DNA from: Diphasiastrum complanatum
Lineage: Eukaryota > Streptophyta > Lycopodiopsida > Lycopodiales > Lycopodiaceae
Reading direction: 5' to 3'
Assembly: GCA_029204225.1 (NCBI GenBank)
Contig: CM055105.1
Coordinates: forward strand, 13,471,721-13,535,720
DNA length: 64,000 nucleotides
Position numbers and translations under genes: made by a program. Below the pieces are notes generated by a model. That model worked only from the letters and a program-made list of their open reading frames with translations, was not told where the DNA came from and ran no database searches. Below, one piece after another: positions 25,225-37,317 of this stretch (within the stretch, counting starts at the first letter, position 1; every line of letters starts with the position of its first letter).

Positions 25225-25730
25225 AGAAAAACATGTCATGCGAGTGGTATTAACAAACAGAAAGCAACAACCGAAGGTGAACTACGATATCCTCGGATGC
25301 ATGCAGCAGCAACAGCATCAGCATCAGCATCAGAAGTGCATATCTGTCGTTGATTACAGTTTCCAAGGAAGAGAGTAGAATTGTGAGGCAGAGAAATTTG
25401 ATGGATCTATTATTTTATGAAAGATAACTCCCCCACAGCCAAAAAAAACCCCATGTCATCCAATGCCCCCCAAGCTTTTATGCCACCCATTTCCTAGGGG
25501 GACTACCACTCATGAAAATCCTACTAGTACTAAAAATCCGAATCCAAAGGGGTGTTTGTTGGTGTCAATGCCACCACCACTCTCATTTCTATCTTTCTTA
25601 TGTATTAGGTAATCGTCATTGGGCCGGCCATTATCACAAGTACATTGGGACATGAGCAATGAGTGAAGGAGGTCACGAGCTGTCGATTATGATTGATAAT
25701 GGCCTGACCAATTCACCATTACGTCATGTA

Positions 25731-25732
<2 letters not shown>

Positions 25733-25801
<69 letters not shown>
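25733..25801. repeat. (CT)n microsatellite
   Basis: About 33 CT units, about 0.8 kb upstream of VTE3. Confidence 0.98.
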
Positions 25802-25804
<3 letters not shown>

Positions 25805-26144
25805 GCATTCTCTGCAGTCTTTGCGTCGTCGACCTAAAACTCAAACCATGATTTCCCATCTGTTTCATATTAACAAATTCTCTCTAAAAAAATCTCTTGA
25901 AATACCTGTTTTGATTCCAAGCATCTCTCTCACGATTGGAAATAGAAGTTTCCAAGAGCATGAAGGCATGCAATTGACACCTAGCCGAAACCATAATTAG
26001 CAATACTTCACTTACGATCAAGATAAGTCCATGGTCAATATAAGTCAAAACCATAATTAGCAATACTTATGGTCAAGATAAGTCAAAACCCTAATTTTGA
26101 ATGGATGAAACAAAACGCAGGAATCATGTTTTGTCTATCACAAC

Positions 26145-26147
<3 letters not shown>

Positions 26148-26216
<69 letters not shown>
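26148..26216. repeat. (CT)n microsatellite
   Basis: About 34 CT units. The open frame of alternating Ser and Leu is an artefact. Confidence 0.98.
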
Positions 26217-26218
<2 letters not shown>

Positions 26219-26449
26219 GAATGATACTCAATGTCACTCAATTATTCCTCGTCGATTTATTTTCACTTTGCTGGGTGGTTGCTAAGTCATCTAAAACCAT
26301 ATGACAAAATTGGTTTGGTTCTAAATTCAAAAACTCCTCAATGGACTTTACCTCCATTATCAATGATCAAGATGATTCCTATCATATCCTACAGATCATA
26401 TTGCTTACCTCTTCCACAAGACTTGTACGTGGAAGAGAAAGAGAAATAG

Positions 26450-26567
26450 TATAAAGAAGAGCGCCACTTCAACAGCCCTACCACACTTCCTCCTTCTCCT
26501 CCTCCTCTTCACGCTTGCTTACGCTCAGTAGCGCCCATCTACGATCAAACGTTCATCACACACTACG
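26450..26567 (+). promoter_or_regulatory. Possible promoter and 5' non-coding exon
   Basis: A TATA box (tataaag, 26450-26456) is followed by a C/T-rich, ATG-free leader and a consensus splice donor (ctacg|gtaagc, junction after 26567). A telo-box-like aaaccctaa lies at about 26087. This is the expected look of a plant gene's first untranslated exon, but no coding exon was recognised downstream before 27.8 kb. It might equally be part of an LTR. Confidence 0.3.
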
Positions 26568-27555
26568 GTAAGCTATACTTCTTCATTCATTGCATACTGG
26601 TTGATATCTTGATGATATGTGTATCGTTTTTACTCAGAAAAATGATGTAAGGAGGACGCTGGATTGTGATCCACCATTACCTTAGTTCGGCCTTTTGTTA
26701 TGATGTATTCTTTTGGCAAAAGTCCATAGGTTGTCAATTGCGATTTACTGCTCTTTAGATAATGATTCATCTACTTGCATATGGTGGTTGGTCTTGTATA
26801 TAATGGACAACATTTTTTGAGTAAACTTTTTTGCTTGATGGATATGCACTGACAACGCTCTTATGTCTCATCTGTCCGCGAACAGAAGCCATGATCAATG
26901 CATTAATTGTTGTTTGAAGGATCACACATACCCTCGCTGGGACAACGATGAGTCTATTTCATAAAGATAGAATGATTGTATGCATTAACAGTCAGGCACT
27001 TGAAACAAATACTTGACCTCCATTGTTGCCTTGGCAGCGATGGAAACACCATAAAGTGGGTAACAAATTGTATTTTCAACAAAAATAGGTGAACCATCGC
27101 TGATAGACAGCGACCTACTACAACTTGAATGTGATCACAATCATCTCTTTGTTTAAGTAGAATACGAACAATGATATGCAAAGTTATGTGTCTCTTTTTC
27201 CACAGCGGTTTCTAGATTGCAGAATTACATCCCAATTCCATTTTTCGGATTTAGAATACGCCCTCATACAGGTATGTGTATGGCAAGTATCTTCATGAAG
27301 AGACCAAATGATAAGATATATGTGAATACATGCTCTCTTTAATAGCTATGAGCAGATGCTTCATTTCAAATATAAATATATGCTAATTGGCATTGCTTTT
27401 GCTGCTACCATCGTTATGGCAAAAACTAGAATCGAACTCGCTTTTTATCACTCTTCGAAAAAAACGTCTCTCGTAATGAATATGACTTCCTCACATGATT
27501 CACTTGTTGGTTTATGAATAAAGATTTCAAAAGGTTTGGTCTTGCTTTGGCAAGA
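26568..27555. other. No gene recognised
   Basis: No exon, transposon domain or repeat is evident. If the 5' exon proposed just upstream is real, this would be its intron. Confidence 0.45.
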
Positions 27556-27557
27556 GG

Positions 27558-27679
<122 letters not shown>

Positions 27680-27804
27680 CAACCCCTAGCAAAAAGACCT
27701 CCCCCTTGTTACCCTACCCCTCTCCATCCCCCTACGGCTCTCTTTCAGATTGCATGCTATGGGTCAAGCTGAGTTTATTAATACACTATAGATCATATAT
27801 TTAT

Positions 27805-28170
27805 CCTTAGAGCCATCATTGAGAAAGCTCAACACTGGAGAGAGCAAGTTTATTATTGTTTCATTGACTTCAAAAAAGCCTGCAACTTGTCCCACACTCC
27901 CTAATTGTCCGCAAATATGAGACACTTGTTTTTTTTGATATGGCACTCTATGAGAGAGTATTGGGATGTTTTTAGAGTGACAAAAATATTTTTGAGCAGA
28001 TCATGAGCACTATTGGGGTGAAGCAAGGGTGTTCCCTCTCACCTACAATTTTTGGACTATATAACGACGCACTAGATAGGGTTATTGAGTAGAGGGGTGG
28101 TTCTAAATGCAGACTGGGAGACATCTTGATCACCATTCTTCTTTGTGTAAATGAAGTGGTCCTAGTTTCA
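27805..28170 (+). pseudogene. LINE reverse transcriptase fossil
   Basis: The frames read AIIEKAQHW, YYCFIDFKKACN (family CFVDFKKAFD), then YERVLGC, STIGVKQGCSLSP and FGLYNDALD. GVKQGCPLSP is a hallmark of non-LTR RT domains. The catalytic FADD box is degraded to VNEVVL. Stops and frameshifts are present. An LTR of a Copia element abuts it at 28212. Confidence 0.85.
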
Positions 28171-28211
28171 CCTACTAGGCATGGGCCTATAGCGGAAGCT
28201 TGATTGCTTTC

Positions 28212-28464
28212 TGTTGGATTATTCTCCCATAATCCTATAGTTAATCTACATCCATTCATTTATCCAGCACAACAATTTTATTCATGTTTACACAGTCTGC
28301 AGAAATACACGAAAATTGTTGAACAACAAAGGTGTCAAAGCTTGTTCCGTCTGTTATGAAGGTAATGAGTTACCTGAGCTGGTTAGCAAGGAAATTTCCT
28401 GGAAGTCCTAACTGGATGGATGACAATACATTGTGGCTAAGCTCCAACTATGACCTATGACCTA
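28212..28464 (+). mobile_element. Truncated 5' LTR of a Copia deletion derivative
   Basis: Starting tgttggatta, this segment matches the LTR at 29183 along most of its length (shared words include taatctacatccattcatt and ggttagcaag) up to gacctatgaccta. There it breaks straight into Copia RNase H. The 3' part of this LTR and nearly all of the internal domain are gone. Confidence 0.8.
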
Positions 28465-28465
28465 T

Positions 28466-29174
28466 AGCGGATGCATGAGTACCCTTATCATTCGATGGTA
28501 GATTCTCTTATGTACGCAATGATTTGTATCAGGCCAAACATAACTTTTGTTGTCAGTTTCTTAAGTAAGTTTATGGCTACTCTTGAAATTACACATTGAA
28601 AGACTCTCATTAGAGTTATGAGATATATTTGAGCTACTATGGACCTATGCATTTGTAATCGACAATGACAAACTCAATATTCTCAATGGTTACTTTTTTC
28701 AGATGCAAGTTGGGTAGGGGATGTAGAAACTCATAAATCCACATCTAGATTTACATTCTTCTTCAATAGTGGTCCGATTTCATGGAATAGTCACAAGCAA
28801 ACTTCGATAGCTCTATCATCTATCGAATCGGAGTATATCGTAGCCTCTCAGGCTACGAAGGAAGCAATGTGGTTGAGAAATTGACTTTCGAACGTTTTTA
28901 TGAAATAATATGCTTCGACAATTTTGTTTTAAAATAATCAAAGTGATATTGCTTTATTGGCCAACCCCAGGTTTCATTCCACGAGTAAGCACATTGAAAT
29001 TAAGTATTACTATGTCAAAAGCAAAGTTTTCGACAAAGAGGTAAACTTGTAGTACCGTCAAACAACGTAAGACATGACAACTAATATTTTAACTAAGGCA
29101 CTAAGCTTGGATGTACACAAGAAGTTTTGTGCATGACTGAGTTTGAAGGTCAAGGCATTCATGGATTCAGATTA
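28466..29174 (+). pseudogene. Copia RT end and RNase H relic
   Basis: The sequence reads SLMYAMICIRPNITF, then FSDASWVGD, SGPISWNSHKQTS, LSSIESEYIVASQATKEAMW, NPRFHSTSKHIEIKYYYVKS and TNILTKAL. This is the connection and RNase H end of Copia pol, with several stops. It ends in a polypurine tract (ttaagggggag, 29172-29182) followed by the 3' LTR. Confidence 0.9.
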
Positions 29175-29182
29175 AGGGGGAG

Positions 29183-29560
29183 TGTTGAATTACCCTATTG
29201 TTAATCTACATCCATTCATTTGTACAGCTCTACAATTTTATTCATGTTTTTACAGAATTTTTAGAAAGATGCTGACGACTTACTTGAGTTGGTTAGCAAG
29301 TAAATTTCTAAGTTGGAAGTTCTAACTAGAGGGATGACAATGCATTGTGACTAAGCTCCAATTGCGACCTATGACCTAATTAGTTGGCCTAATTGGATAA
29401 GCCTAAGCGGCATTCCTCATTAGTATAAATAGCTGATCATTAGAGGAGAAAAAGAGATAGCAAAATTTTGTACTTTAAATATTGCATGCGACGCTAATTG
29501 CTTATCAACAGAAGTGCATCAAACAAAGTTATCAGCTACTCAAAGATATTTTAGAGTACG
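29183..29560 (+). mobile_element. 3' LTR of the Copia deletion derivative
   Basis: It begins tgttgaattaccc right after the polypurine tract and pairs with the partial LTR at 28212. A TATA-like box (tataaatag) lies at 29423-29431. The 3' limit is approximate. Together with 28212-29174 this is a shortened element of about 1.35 kb. Confidence 0.72.
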
Positions 29561-29804
29561 CGACTTCATACGCTATTGTTTTGTACTCTCATGATTTGAT
29601 TTGTACATGCTACTTTGAAATAACTATGGGAAAATTTGAGCGCACTATATGATGTGGGGGACATGACTTCCAAGTTGCATCTTAGAAGGAAATTCTTCTC
29701 ACTCACAATTATGACATTGTTATCGAGCTTGTCTTCTACATATGAAAATTGGGTGATGATCATGATGACACACTCAGATTTAATTCTCATCATAATTATC
29801 ACTC

Positions 29805-29985
29805 TGTTGTTAACTAATTGATCATCTGTACTACAATGAACAGTGTTTATTTCTTTACTCAGTAGCCTCACACATATAAAGTGATAGTGAACCTTGATGT
29901 GTTTAGTTCTTCCATAGAATACCGGATTCTTTGCCAACTGAATGTCACTCTGATTGTCGCTATGTATTGTTGTAGGTTTTTTCTG
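29805..29985 (-). pseudogene. Copia RNase H C-terminal relic
   Basis: The minus-strand frame reads TTIHSDNQSDIQLAKNPVF, then GRTKHIKVHYHF and STDDQL, the standard end of Copia RNase H (DNQSAI.LAKNP.FH.RTKHIEV.YHF...STDDQ.AD). It is on the strand of the gag/LTR piece at 30.4-31.8 kb and of the RT at 31.8-32.4 kb, so it may belong to either. Confidence 0.82.
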
Positions 29986-30365
29986 TTTCAAATAAGAAAG
30001 TTGTGGGGGTTTGAAATTCAAGAATATTGAGATCGCCATTGCAAAAAAATGCCCTAGCAGCCACCAACTTGGATAGCATGCCAACATGCCATTCCAATTG
30101 GCTTCTAGGAAAAAAATTTATATTATACTTTTGTTTCATTGTTCCATCATGTTTTACTCCTCTAAAGGACCGTTTTTGCTTTTTACAGCTCCTCGATCCG
30201 AGTTCAAATAAGAAAGATGTGAGGGTTTGAATGTTTGGAACATAGGGATAACCTACCATCACATTTTTGAATGAGTGGACTATGATTCTATAGGTTTATA
30301 TCCCTAAAATGATAGCACGCCATGTGCTATCACATTTACAAGATTAAAAAAACATAAACTCGCAA
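29986..30365. repeat. Non-coding with a local duplication
   Basis: The word caaataagaaag followed by t.tg.gggtttgaa occurs at about 29989 and 30204, a diverged duplication about 215 bp apart. A small palindrome (gatagcacgcc/atgtgctatc) lies near 30311. No coding region. Confidence 0.5.
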
Positions 30366-30368
30366 AAT

Positions 30369-30566
30369 TCACAAATGATTTACTCGCAAAATGCCTAACC
30401 CCATCTTCACACAGTGAAGTGCAAGCCTAGATCTCTTCTTGTATCTAGCTAACTCATGTGCACTTAGAGGTTCATCTTCATCCTCAATCAAGAACTCATA
30501 AAGGTCTTGGAGCACCATGAGTGACTCCATCTTAACCTTCCAAATAGCATAATTAGTATAATTCAA
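30369..30566 (-). pseudogene. Copia gag N-terminal fragment
   Basis: The minus-strand frame reads NYTNYAIWKVKMESLMVLQD, then LYEFLIEDEDEP. This resembles the start of Copia gag (L.G.NY..WK..ME..L...LW), and lies about 560 bp inside the primer-binding site of the LTR on the same strand, where gag should begin. The rest of gag is missing. Confidence 0.65.
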
Positions 30567-31123
30567 TCTCTCACTAGCTTCTAGAAGTTATGCACCAATA
30601 TATCCCATCTTACTAGTGAATTCTACACACAAGAAATGGATTTGATTGACTTTGAAACTCACAATGGTTTCACGCTTGTAGTGTTTCACTCAAATTTGAT
30701 TTCTAATCCAACAAATGGACTTATAATCATAGTTTTACCACTCCCTCACAAAGTTGGAATGAAGATAAGATGATGTTAAATATACTTTCAAACAAATCTT
30801 GCCAATCTTGGCTATTTTTGGACAAAAGAATGACTTAATCTCTCTCACACACTTTGATGTACTTTCAAGACTTGTAAAACAAGTTTAGAGGACATGATTT
30901 CAGCCTAGATTAATTTTTAATGATCAAATGAATACCATGCATTAAATGCAGGTTCAGAGTTGCCCAAACGTGTGAACAATATGGATTTTGATCCCTTCTA
31001 AATTTGAGATCAAATCCCCTCACCAAAACTTAGCTTCTAGCTCGTCCTCACAAGACTAGTTTTTAGCACCAAAACCTGCTAAAACTGGATTTGATTACAT
31101 CAATGATTAAAGCTCTTGTACTT

Positions 31124-31136
31124 GGCTCTGATACCA
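31124..31136 (-). promoter_or_regulatory. Primer-binding site (tRNA-Met)
   Basis: Read on the minus strand the site is tggtatcagagcc, an exact match to the usual plant LTR primer site complementary to initiator tRNA-Met. It directly follows an LTR end (caca). Confidence 0.9.
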
Positions 31137-31798
31137 TGTGAAAGTACAGTACGTTTTAGACCATAAATGGATCTTAGAAAATCCATAAGAGTGATTATGT
31201 ACTTGCTTAACAATGCATCAAAAAACTAGTCAACAAATCTGGATCTAGATTGGCAATTTTACACACAAATCCAAGCCCACACGTGTGAAGAGTAGCCTGT
31301 TGTACAAATTTAAAATAGATTTTAAAGTACTCAAAGTGTTGGTTTCATTTGGATCACAAAATCAATGTATATGGAGAGTAGAAACTCGAGATTGCCAATG
31401 AGCTCAAAAAATAATCTATCTTCTCACTATGGGAGCTTGGAATACATAGCAAATGTGACTTCCTTTGTGAAGTTAGGTGAATTTCCAGCATATAATAAGG
31501 AAGTTAACTCAGCCTTTTTGCCCTAAAATGAAACCCTAGTCTATTTCCTAGAGTCATGCTTGGTAGATAGCTAGTTGGTCAAGATCTCATCACAAATCGA
31601 GGTGTGGGTCCTATAATGCAGGAATGGCCACCAAATAGACATGACCAACTCTCTTGGCTTGACCTAACCTACATTAGGAGTGGATTGCCAAGTGGCATTT
31701 TGGCCATACATGTGTGGAACCCAATTACAGACAAAAATGTACAATATGCTACATGGTTTTTGATCAAGGTAGATTTGCCAATTTTTGGCAATTCTTCA
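31137..31798 (-). mobile_element. 5' LTR of a Copia element (minus strand)
   Basis: The LTR end is fixed by the primer site at 31136. Its start is inferred at 31798, where tgaagaattg begins right at the point at which another Copia RT frame is broken. The implied length is about 660 bp. Similar text in the same orientation occurs at 45.2-45.8 kb (aactcgagattg and a cacacgtgtg-like palindrome). Confidence 0.72.
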
Positions 31799-31799
31799 T

Positions 31800-32434
31800 A
31801 GCCTAGTAAACTAAGCTCCCTACTAATTGTCTATACAACGTAGCATCAAATAATTGTGACTCGTCAAGCTTAAAAAGCTTTCTATCTAGCTCAACAGGAG
31901 TGTTCACTGGCTTGAAATCGCATAGCTTGAACCTGTGCAACAACCCTTTGACATACTTGACTTGTGTTAGTCCCACCTCATGTCCTTTTGGCCACACCTC
32001 CACTCCAAGACAATAATGCATCCAGTTGGAATCTACTATCTCAAATTGCTTCATGAGATCCTTCTTGATCATATCAATCATTTCTTGATTATTTTCCGTA
32101 ATAAACAGATCATCAACATAAAGAACAACCAAAGCAATCATACCATCAAACCATAAGACATAAAAATTTAGATCAGCGTGTATTCTCACCATCCCCTTCA
32201 AACGAAAGTAGGCATCAATCCTACTATACCACACACGTGGCGCTCTTTGAGACCATAAAGTGTTTTCTTCAAGCGAAACACTTTATGCTCTTGCTCTTTT
32301 ATCACAAAGCCACCGGCCACTTCTTCTCCACTCACATTCAGAAAAGTTTTTTTTTTTACATCCATCTGATGCAAAGGCCAACCAAAATGTGAAGCTAAAG
32401 CAACAAAGATGTAGAGTATTCCTGTTATGTCCAT
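31800..32434 (-). pseudogene. Copia reverse transcriptase, broken by an LTR
   Basis: Two minus-strand frames form one RT: ASHFGWPLHQMDVKKKTFLN, FVIKEQEHKVFRLKKTLYGL, then WYSRIDAYF, the intact catalytic VLYVDDLFIT, HYCLGVEV, PVNTPVELD and LYRQLVGSLVY. The frame stops exactly where the LTR at 31137-31798 begins, which suggests insertion of one Copia element into another. One frameshift near 32230 and no RNase H in place. Confidence 0.9.
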
Positions 32435-32439
32435 GTCCT

Positions 32440-35400
32440 GTATAAGGGAATCGAAATAATTCCTGGCATGGATAGCTGGTCACTCCAGTGTATGTGGTTA
32501 TTAGTTATGCCTCGTCATTCCAGGCTTGGCCTGTAAAGTAATTAATAATCATATGAGGGCCCATACCTATAATTGGACATAGGAGCACTTGCATGGTGTT
32601 TGATTGCTATAATGCAAGAATAGGAGATCAATCGCATTTTTTTTTTTGTGATTTTTCACCTAGAATTGAAAATTTTGGCTTGGAATTTATCATTGATAGT
32701 GATCTAGTACGTTTTTCAAATTGTACTTGCTATTTTACAGTCATTATTGATTGGATATAATGATTGCATGTCGGTTGAAAAGTCAAAAGGATGCTTAGAT
32801 AGTGATTTTGGACCAAAAATTGGGGTTTTTGGGCTAGAAATGGGCTCTAGAATTCATAATTGACTGAAATCAGAACTTGTAGTGCTTTCTTGTAATGGAT
32901 TTACAGGGATTTGGATTTTTTTGCACTTCTTTGTGGATTTGACCCACAAATTTTGGTCAAAATTGGTCAAAAAACATGGTTTTTTGATGATTTTTGGATT
33001 AATTTTGTGGTAATTCTCAAAATTCATAGACAATATTTGCATGCATGTTTTCGGAGGTGTAATGAAGCTGTTTTAAGGCTTTCATGAAATTTGGTTAGGA
33101 TTGGACACCATTAGGGGGCTCAAAAAGTCAATTTGGATGGGTGAGCATTAGACACCATCATGTTGAAGTTTTGCTTGTTGAAGGAGCCCAAGAATGGATT
33201 TTTTGCATGATTGCTTTCTAGACCTGATAGAAGCCTCTATGCCTCTGTAATGAACTTTAGAATGGGTTGGAGATGGTTTTTGGATGATGCTACCTATAGA
33301 AAGTGCGCCCCTCTACCTGATTTTTTTGTCATTTACTACTCGCACGTGTAAAGCCTAGGTGACATGATGATGTGAATTGCCTTGTAGACCCACTCTCCCT
33401 CCGTACTGTGCTTTACAGCGACCAATTTGGTGTCATGTAGAGAAAGTTATGGCTGTCGAAAGTTTGACAATTTTTGAACTAAAATTTGCAAAAGTTTCGA
33501 AATGTTCTAATGCATGCATGCATGTAACTCAGTGTAGCGCTCTTATGTTGATGAAAATGTATGGATAGACCTGTATGCATGTTTGGATGCATGGTACATG
33601 GGTGTTCAGTAGATTGATCAGAGAAATTTCATGCATGAAGCTATTTCTAGCAATTCTAGACCCAAAAAAAGTTGATTTTCCAATTTCCAGGCAATTTACG
33701 TAAAAAAAATTTTATTTTTTATTTTTTTAATAGAAATCACTGCATGTCATGTTTGATGCATGCTGGATGTTTCAAAATCCTTGCGAAATGTGATGGTAAC
33801 TGTGAAACTGCTAAGTCGATGCTTTAGACTGATTTTCACAATTCAGGTCCATATCGAACGGAATCTGGAAATCTTAGTTTACGTAAAATTTGAAGTAACC
33901 ATGGATGTTTTAGATTTGTTCAAATTCATTGGTAATTGATCAAACAGAAAATGTTTGTAAAGTGAATAATCTCATTGAAATCGGTCAGTTCTATAAGGTC
34001 ACTTCACTTTTAGTTGAAGATTTTGTAAATCTGTCAATTAAGGAGCATTTCTTATTTTTTTGGAATAAATAAAGACCAAGAATAATGTAAATATTATTGG
34101 AACAGTTCCTATGCTGATCCATAAGGGAATTTGCTAGTAATTGAGTGCGGCACTTAATTAGTTGAACAATAAAAAACTGTTTGGTTGATTAGTAGTTAAA
34201 GTACTACTGATACCAAATTGAAGTTTTTCCTAGTACAAATTTGGGATTTTCTATCTGAACCACTTTTAAGGGGTAGTTGATTGGTTGACCAAGTCGATCA
34301 GTTTTGTTAATTTATTTCCGATTCCCGAAGTATACTTGATAGCAAATGAGAATAACATATATAAGAAGACTGCCTCTGGGAATTTGGATTCCTTTTTCCC
34401 AAAGATAATTAGAATTCGAGAAATCGATGATTATAAGGGAAAAGTAAGTGGCAAATCAGATAATCCATTTATAGAACCATCTTTGGTTTGCAATTAGATA
34501 TGGATCTTGCGAATGAAAGCAGATTGAAGGAGTTCCATACATGAATCTAGTAATTTGGATTCTAATTGTGGCATTATAGAGTGTACTTTTATAGTGACTG
34601 AGACAACCAAGAGAAATTCTAATCTGTAAGAGAATTAAGTTCTTTTTTACCGATTCTGAAACAAATATTGGATATCTAGGACAATAAGGTATTCGGTTTT
34701 GTTGAGATCTATGTTTCTTTTGGGTTAGTAAATACACTTACGACATTTCAATTGTACTTGAATGACACATTTCGTTTTGTCCATATTGGGATACAACGTG
34801 GAATAGTATTCTTTGAGTAACACTTAAGGAGCATGAGAGATTTCAATGGTTAGAAGTATCCTAAAATTGGTTGTGTTTCTAATCCTATATCTGAGTATAG
34901 GATAGCCAAATAGTCTTTTGGACTTTTTGGGAAAACAGATCTAGAAGCAGAGGATTCTTGGAGGGAAAGTTGGTGGTATCAGTGATTCCAAAGGGGATTC
35001 CTTGGGTAAGAATGATCTGTAGATCAATGCTTAGTGATTACTATAATGGTAAAGCTAACAAAGTCCATTGGTTTTTGCTTTGGGTATTTTGAGAAATTAT
35101 GAGATATAGATCCGGATCCCAAAATGGTATCTCATTATTTTTAAAAATGGGAGATCCTTAAATCTAGTTTTCTATTATTTAAACCTCTATTTTTGTAATG
35201 TTCTTAAATACAAGACACTTGGATTGAGATTCATATAATTCCTTCCAACGTAGAACTATGTTTTGAAGGACTGATCATAATTATATGAAATTGTACTTCC
35301 GTACAAGGGTGAATATAACTCAAAATCTATTGATGTTTTCAATCAATTAAGTGGAATTTAGACTTCCTGAACGCAAATGTTTATCTCTATTTAATAGTTG

Positions 35401-35570
35401 ATTATCACTCGGGATAAGATATTCCATGATTTTAAGGAAAAAGTCCGGTTTGTCATAGTATTGTGGATACTAATTACTAAGTTTTTCAAATTCTTGATAT
35501 CTTATACGTTGTCTCTTAAGAACTTTTTAATCGAAATTATGAAATTTATTTTTAAAAGAGAGAGAAGAAA
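32440..35570. other. No gene recognised (3.1 kb)
   Basis: I found no exon, transposon domain or strong repeat. The part at 32.6-33.3 kb (runs of ttttttgg, ggtcaaaaa) looks like the non-coding leader of LTR elements seen also near 50.5 kb. 34.0-35.5 kb is AT-rich and of unknown origin. Confidence 0.45.
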
Positions 35571-35574
35571 GTTA

Positions 35575-36252
35575 GGAATTCTGGTCGACTTCCCCATTCA
35601 CAAGAGAGTTATCGACAACAAGTGAATCTTCAAGAAGAAGATCAACTCTGATGGTTTCATTGCAAAATGGAAAGCACGGCTGGTGGCTAAAAGATTCACT
35701 CAAGTCCAAAGAGTGGATTATCAAGAAATTTTCAGTCCTATCGTCAAGATGCAACAAATCAAGACTCTGATTGCGTTAGCAGCCGCAGAAGACCTTGAAA
35801 TGCACCAAATGGATTTCAAGACAACATTTCTCAATGACAATGTCAAAGAGGAGTTGTACACCTTCCAACCAAAAGGATTCGAAGTCAAAGGCCAAGAGCA
35901 CAAAGTGTGCAAGCTGCACAAAGTAATCTACGATCTAAAATAGGCCGCAAGAGCATGGTTTGATATAATCAACTCTTATCTCATTCAATTAGGATTTGCA
36001 AACAATTCAGCTGATTGTAATGTTTATTCAAAGCATATAGGCACCAATTCAATTCACATAGCTCTTTACGTAGATAATACATTTATTTTGTCTAACAACA
36101 CTTCTCTTCTGCACACTACTAAGAGTGATCTGTCAAAGGAATTTGACATGACTGATTTAGGAGCTGTTCATTCTTTGCTAGGAATTCACATTACTAGAGA
36201 TAGACTTCAGAAGAAGATCTATCTTAGCCAGCATGCATATCTACTAGAAAAG
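35575..36252 (+). pseudogene. Copia reverse transcriptase, 3'-truncated
   Basis: The RT starts with VDFPIHKRVIDNK and continues KWKARLVAKRFTQ, FSPIVKMQQIKTLIALAAAE, MHQMDFKTTFLN, KVIYDLK, a TAG stop at 35941-35943, then RAWF, ALYVDNTFILSNNT and DLGAVHSLLGIHITRD. The catalytic box is VDN instead of VDD, so the second Asp is lost. From about 35920 it is nearly identical to 9236-9557. It breaks at 36252. Confidence 0.93.
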
Positions 36253-37020
36253 TCTAGTTTTTTATGCAATCTGTTTCAAACCATTTGGATGAGCCAATCA
36301 AAAGCTATAAGCACCTAGAACACTTTTGGTTTGATCCATATCTTGCTTGTTTTATTCAAAAACTTAGAAAGAACTTGCCAATCTTGTCTATTTGAGATCT
36401 AGACATTTTTTTGAGGACATAGCCACATAGTTCCATGCAATCCAATTGTATTCGAGTCATTTGTAAATGTTTTTGAGTGCTTTTGTGTACTTGAGTCAAG
36501 TTGACCCAAACTTTGTCCTTGCTCCCTCTTGGGATGAGTTACGAATAGAGCCACAACTGATCTAGAGCTAAGCTATGAAAGCATCACATAAGCAAGACTT
36601 AAGCTATGAAAGCAGCACATAAGCAAAACTTAATCCTAGAAAGTATGAAAGAGAGAGATTAAGGAGACTAGAGAGAGAGAGAGAGATCAATATCATCAGC
36701 TGAATAAAAAATGACACAGTTTTCCTACTTATAGCCTAGAGGAAGCTCTAAAAGGAAGCTTCCGGTGGCTAGGGCCCAACTGGGAGGGATAATAGTGCGC
36801 CCTCCAAGAAGGCCCCTACTCTCCAGTTTTATGTCCAAATGGCCCAATAATGAATAATAAGGCCCAAGGCCAACTAGTCGTATCAATAATGAATAAAAAA
36901 AGGGCCCAAGGCTTGCTTATGCATAAAGTAAAGTAAATGTAAATGGATGTGACGAACGTAATGAGCCCAGTCCATAACTCTCCATGACACAAAAAAAGAC
37001 CCACCTACAAAAAAGAAATT
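36253..37020 (-). mobile_element. Probable 3' LTR/flank of the Gypsy derivative
   Basis: This follows the chromodomain frame on the minus strand, where a 3' LTR should lie, and contains a GA-rich run (36669-36688) and repeated aagcaagactt/aagcaaaactt words. I cannot fix either LTR end and found no second copy, so the assignment is positional. Confidence 0.35.
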
Positions 37021-37023
37021 GGA

Positions 37024-37317
37024 TCAAACAAAAGCAAGCCCTAGTGCATCAACAACTAGAGCGACATCTGATGTAGAGGAATCAACAAGTGCAACAAGAG
37101 CACGATCTTGATCCGCAAGTGATGGTGTATGATAAAAGACATCAATAGGTTCCCATGTGGCCTCCTCAACAAGACGACCATCCAACTGGACCAAAAACTG
37201 AATCTGCCAGCAACGTCGACTATGGTGAAGGCGAACCTGGTGAATGACAACTAGTAAGAAAGGGAACAACTTAGAATCAACATCATGGTGACGAAGACAA
37301 CATCTTGGCCGCGTCAT
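37024..37317 (-). pseudogene. Gypsy chromodomain fragment
   Basis: The minus-strand frame reads IQFLVQLDGRLVEEATWEP, followed by IDVFYHTPSLADQD. This is the chromodomain of Gypsy chromovirus integrases, which targets integration to heterochromatin (family: YLV.W.G.P.EEATWEP). The aromatic cage Trp of the second strand is replaced by Leu (QLDG for QWDG/KWKG). No integrase core was found upstream. Confidence 0.78.

Larger units (their letters stand above)
24926..26140. other. VTE3 upstream region
   Basis: The 5' UTR and promoter of VTE3 must lie here on the minus strand, but I see no strong TATA box. It contains a 68-bp tandem duplication, an imperfect inverted repeat (25610-25638 with 25697-25725, sharing ggccattatca), a CT microsatellite, and a repeated aaccataattagcaatact word near 25990 and 26049. 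The open frame at 25064-25378 reads the duplication and a CAG/CAT run and is not convincing. Confidence 0.55.

Noticed and set aside
30369-32434. One complete Copia element on the minus strand
   Set aside because: The domain order is wrong: LTR and gag lie downstream of RT on that strand, so at least two elements are involved.
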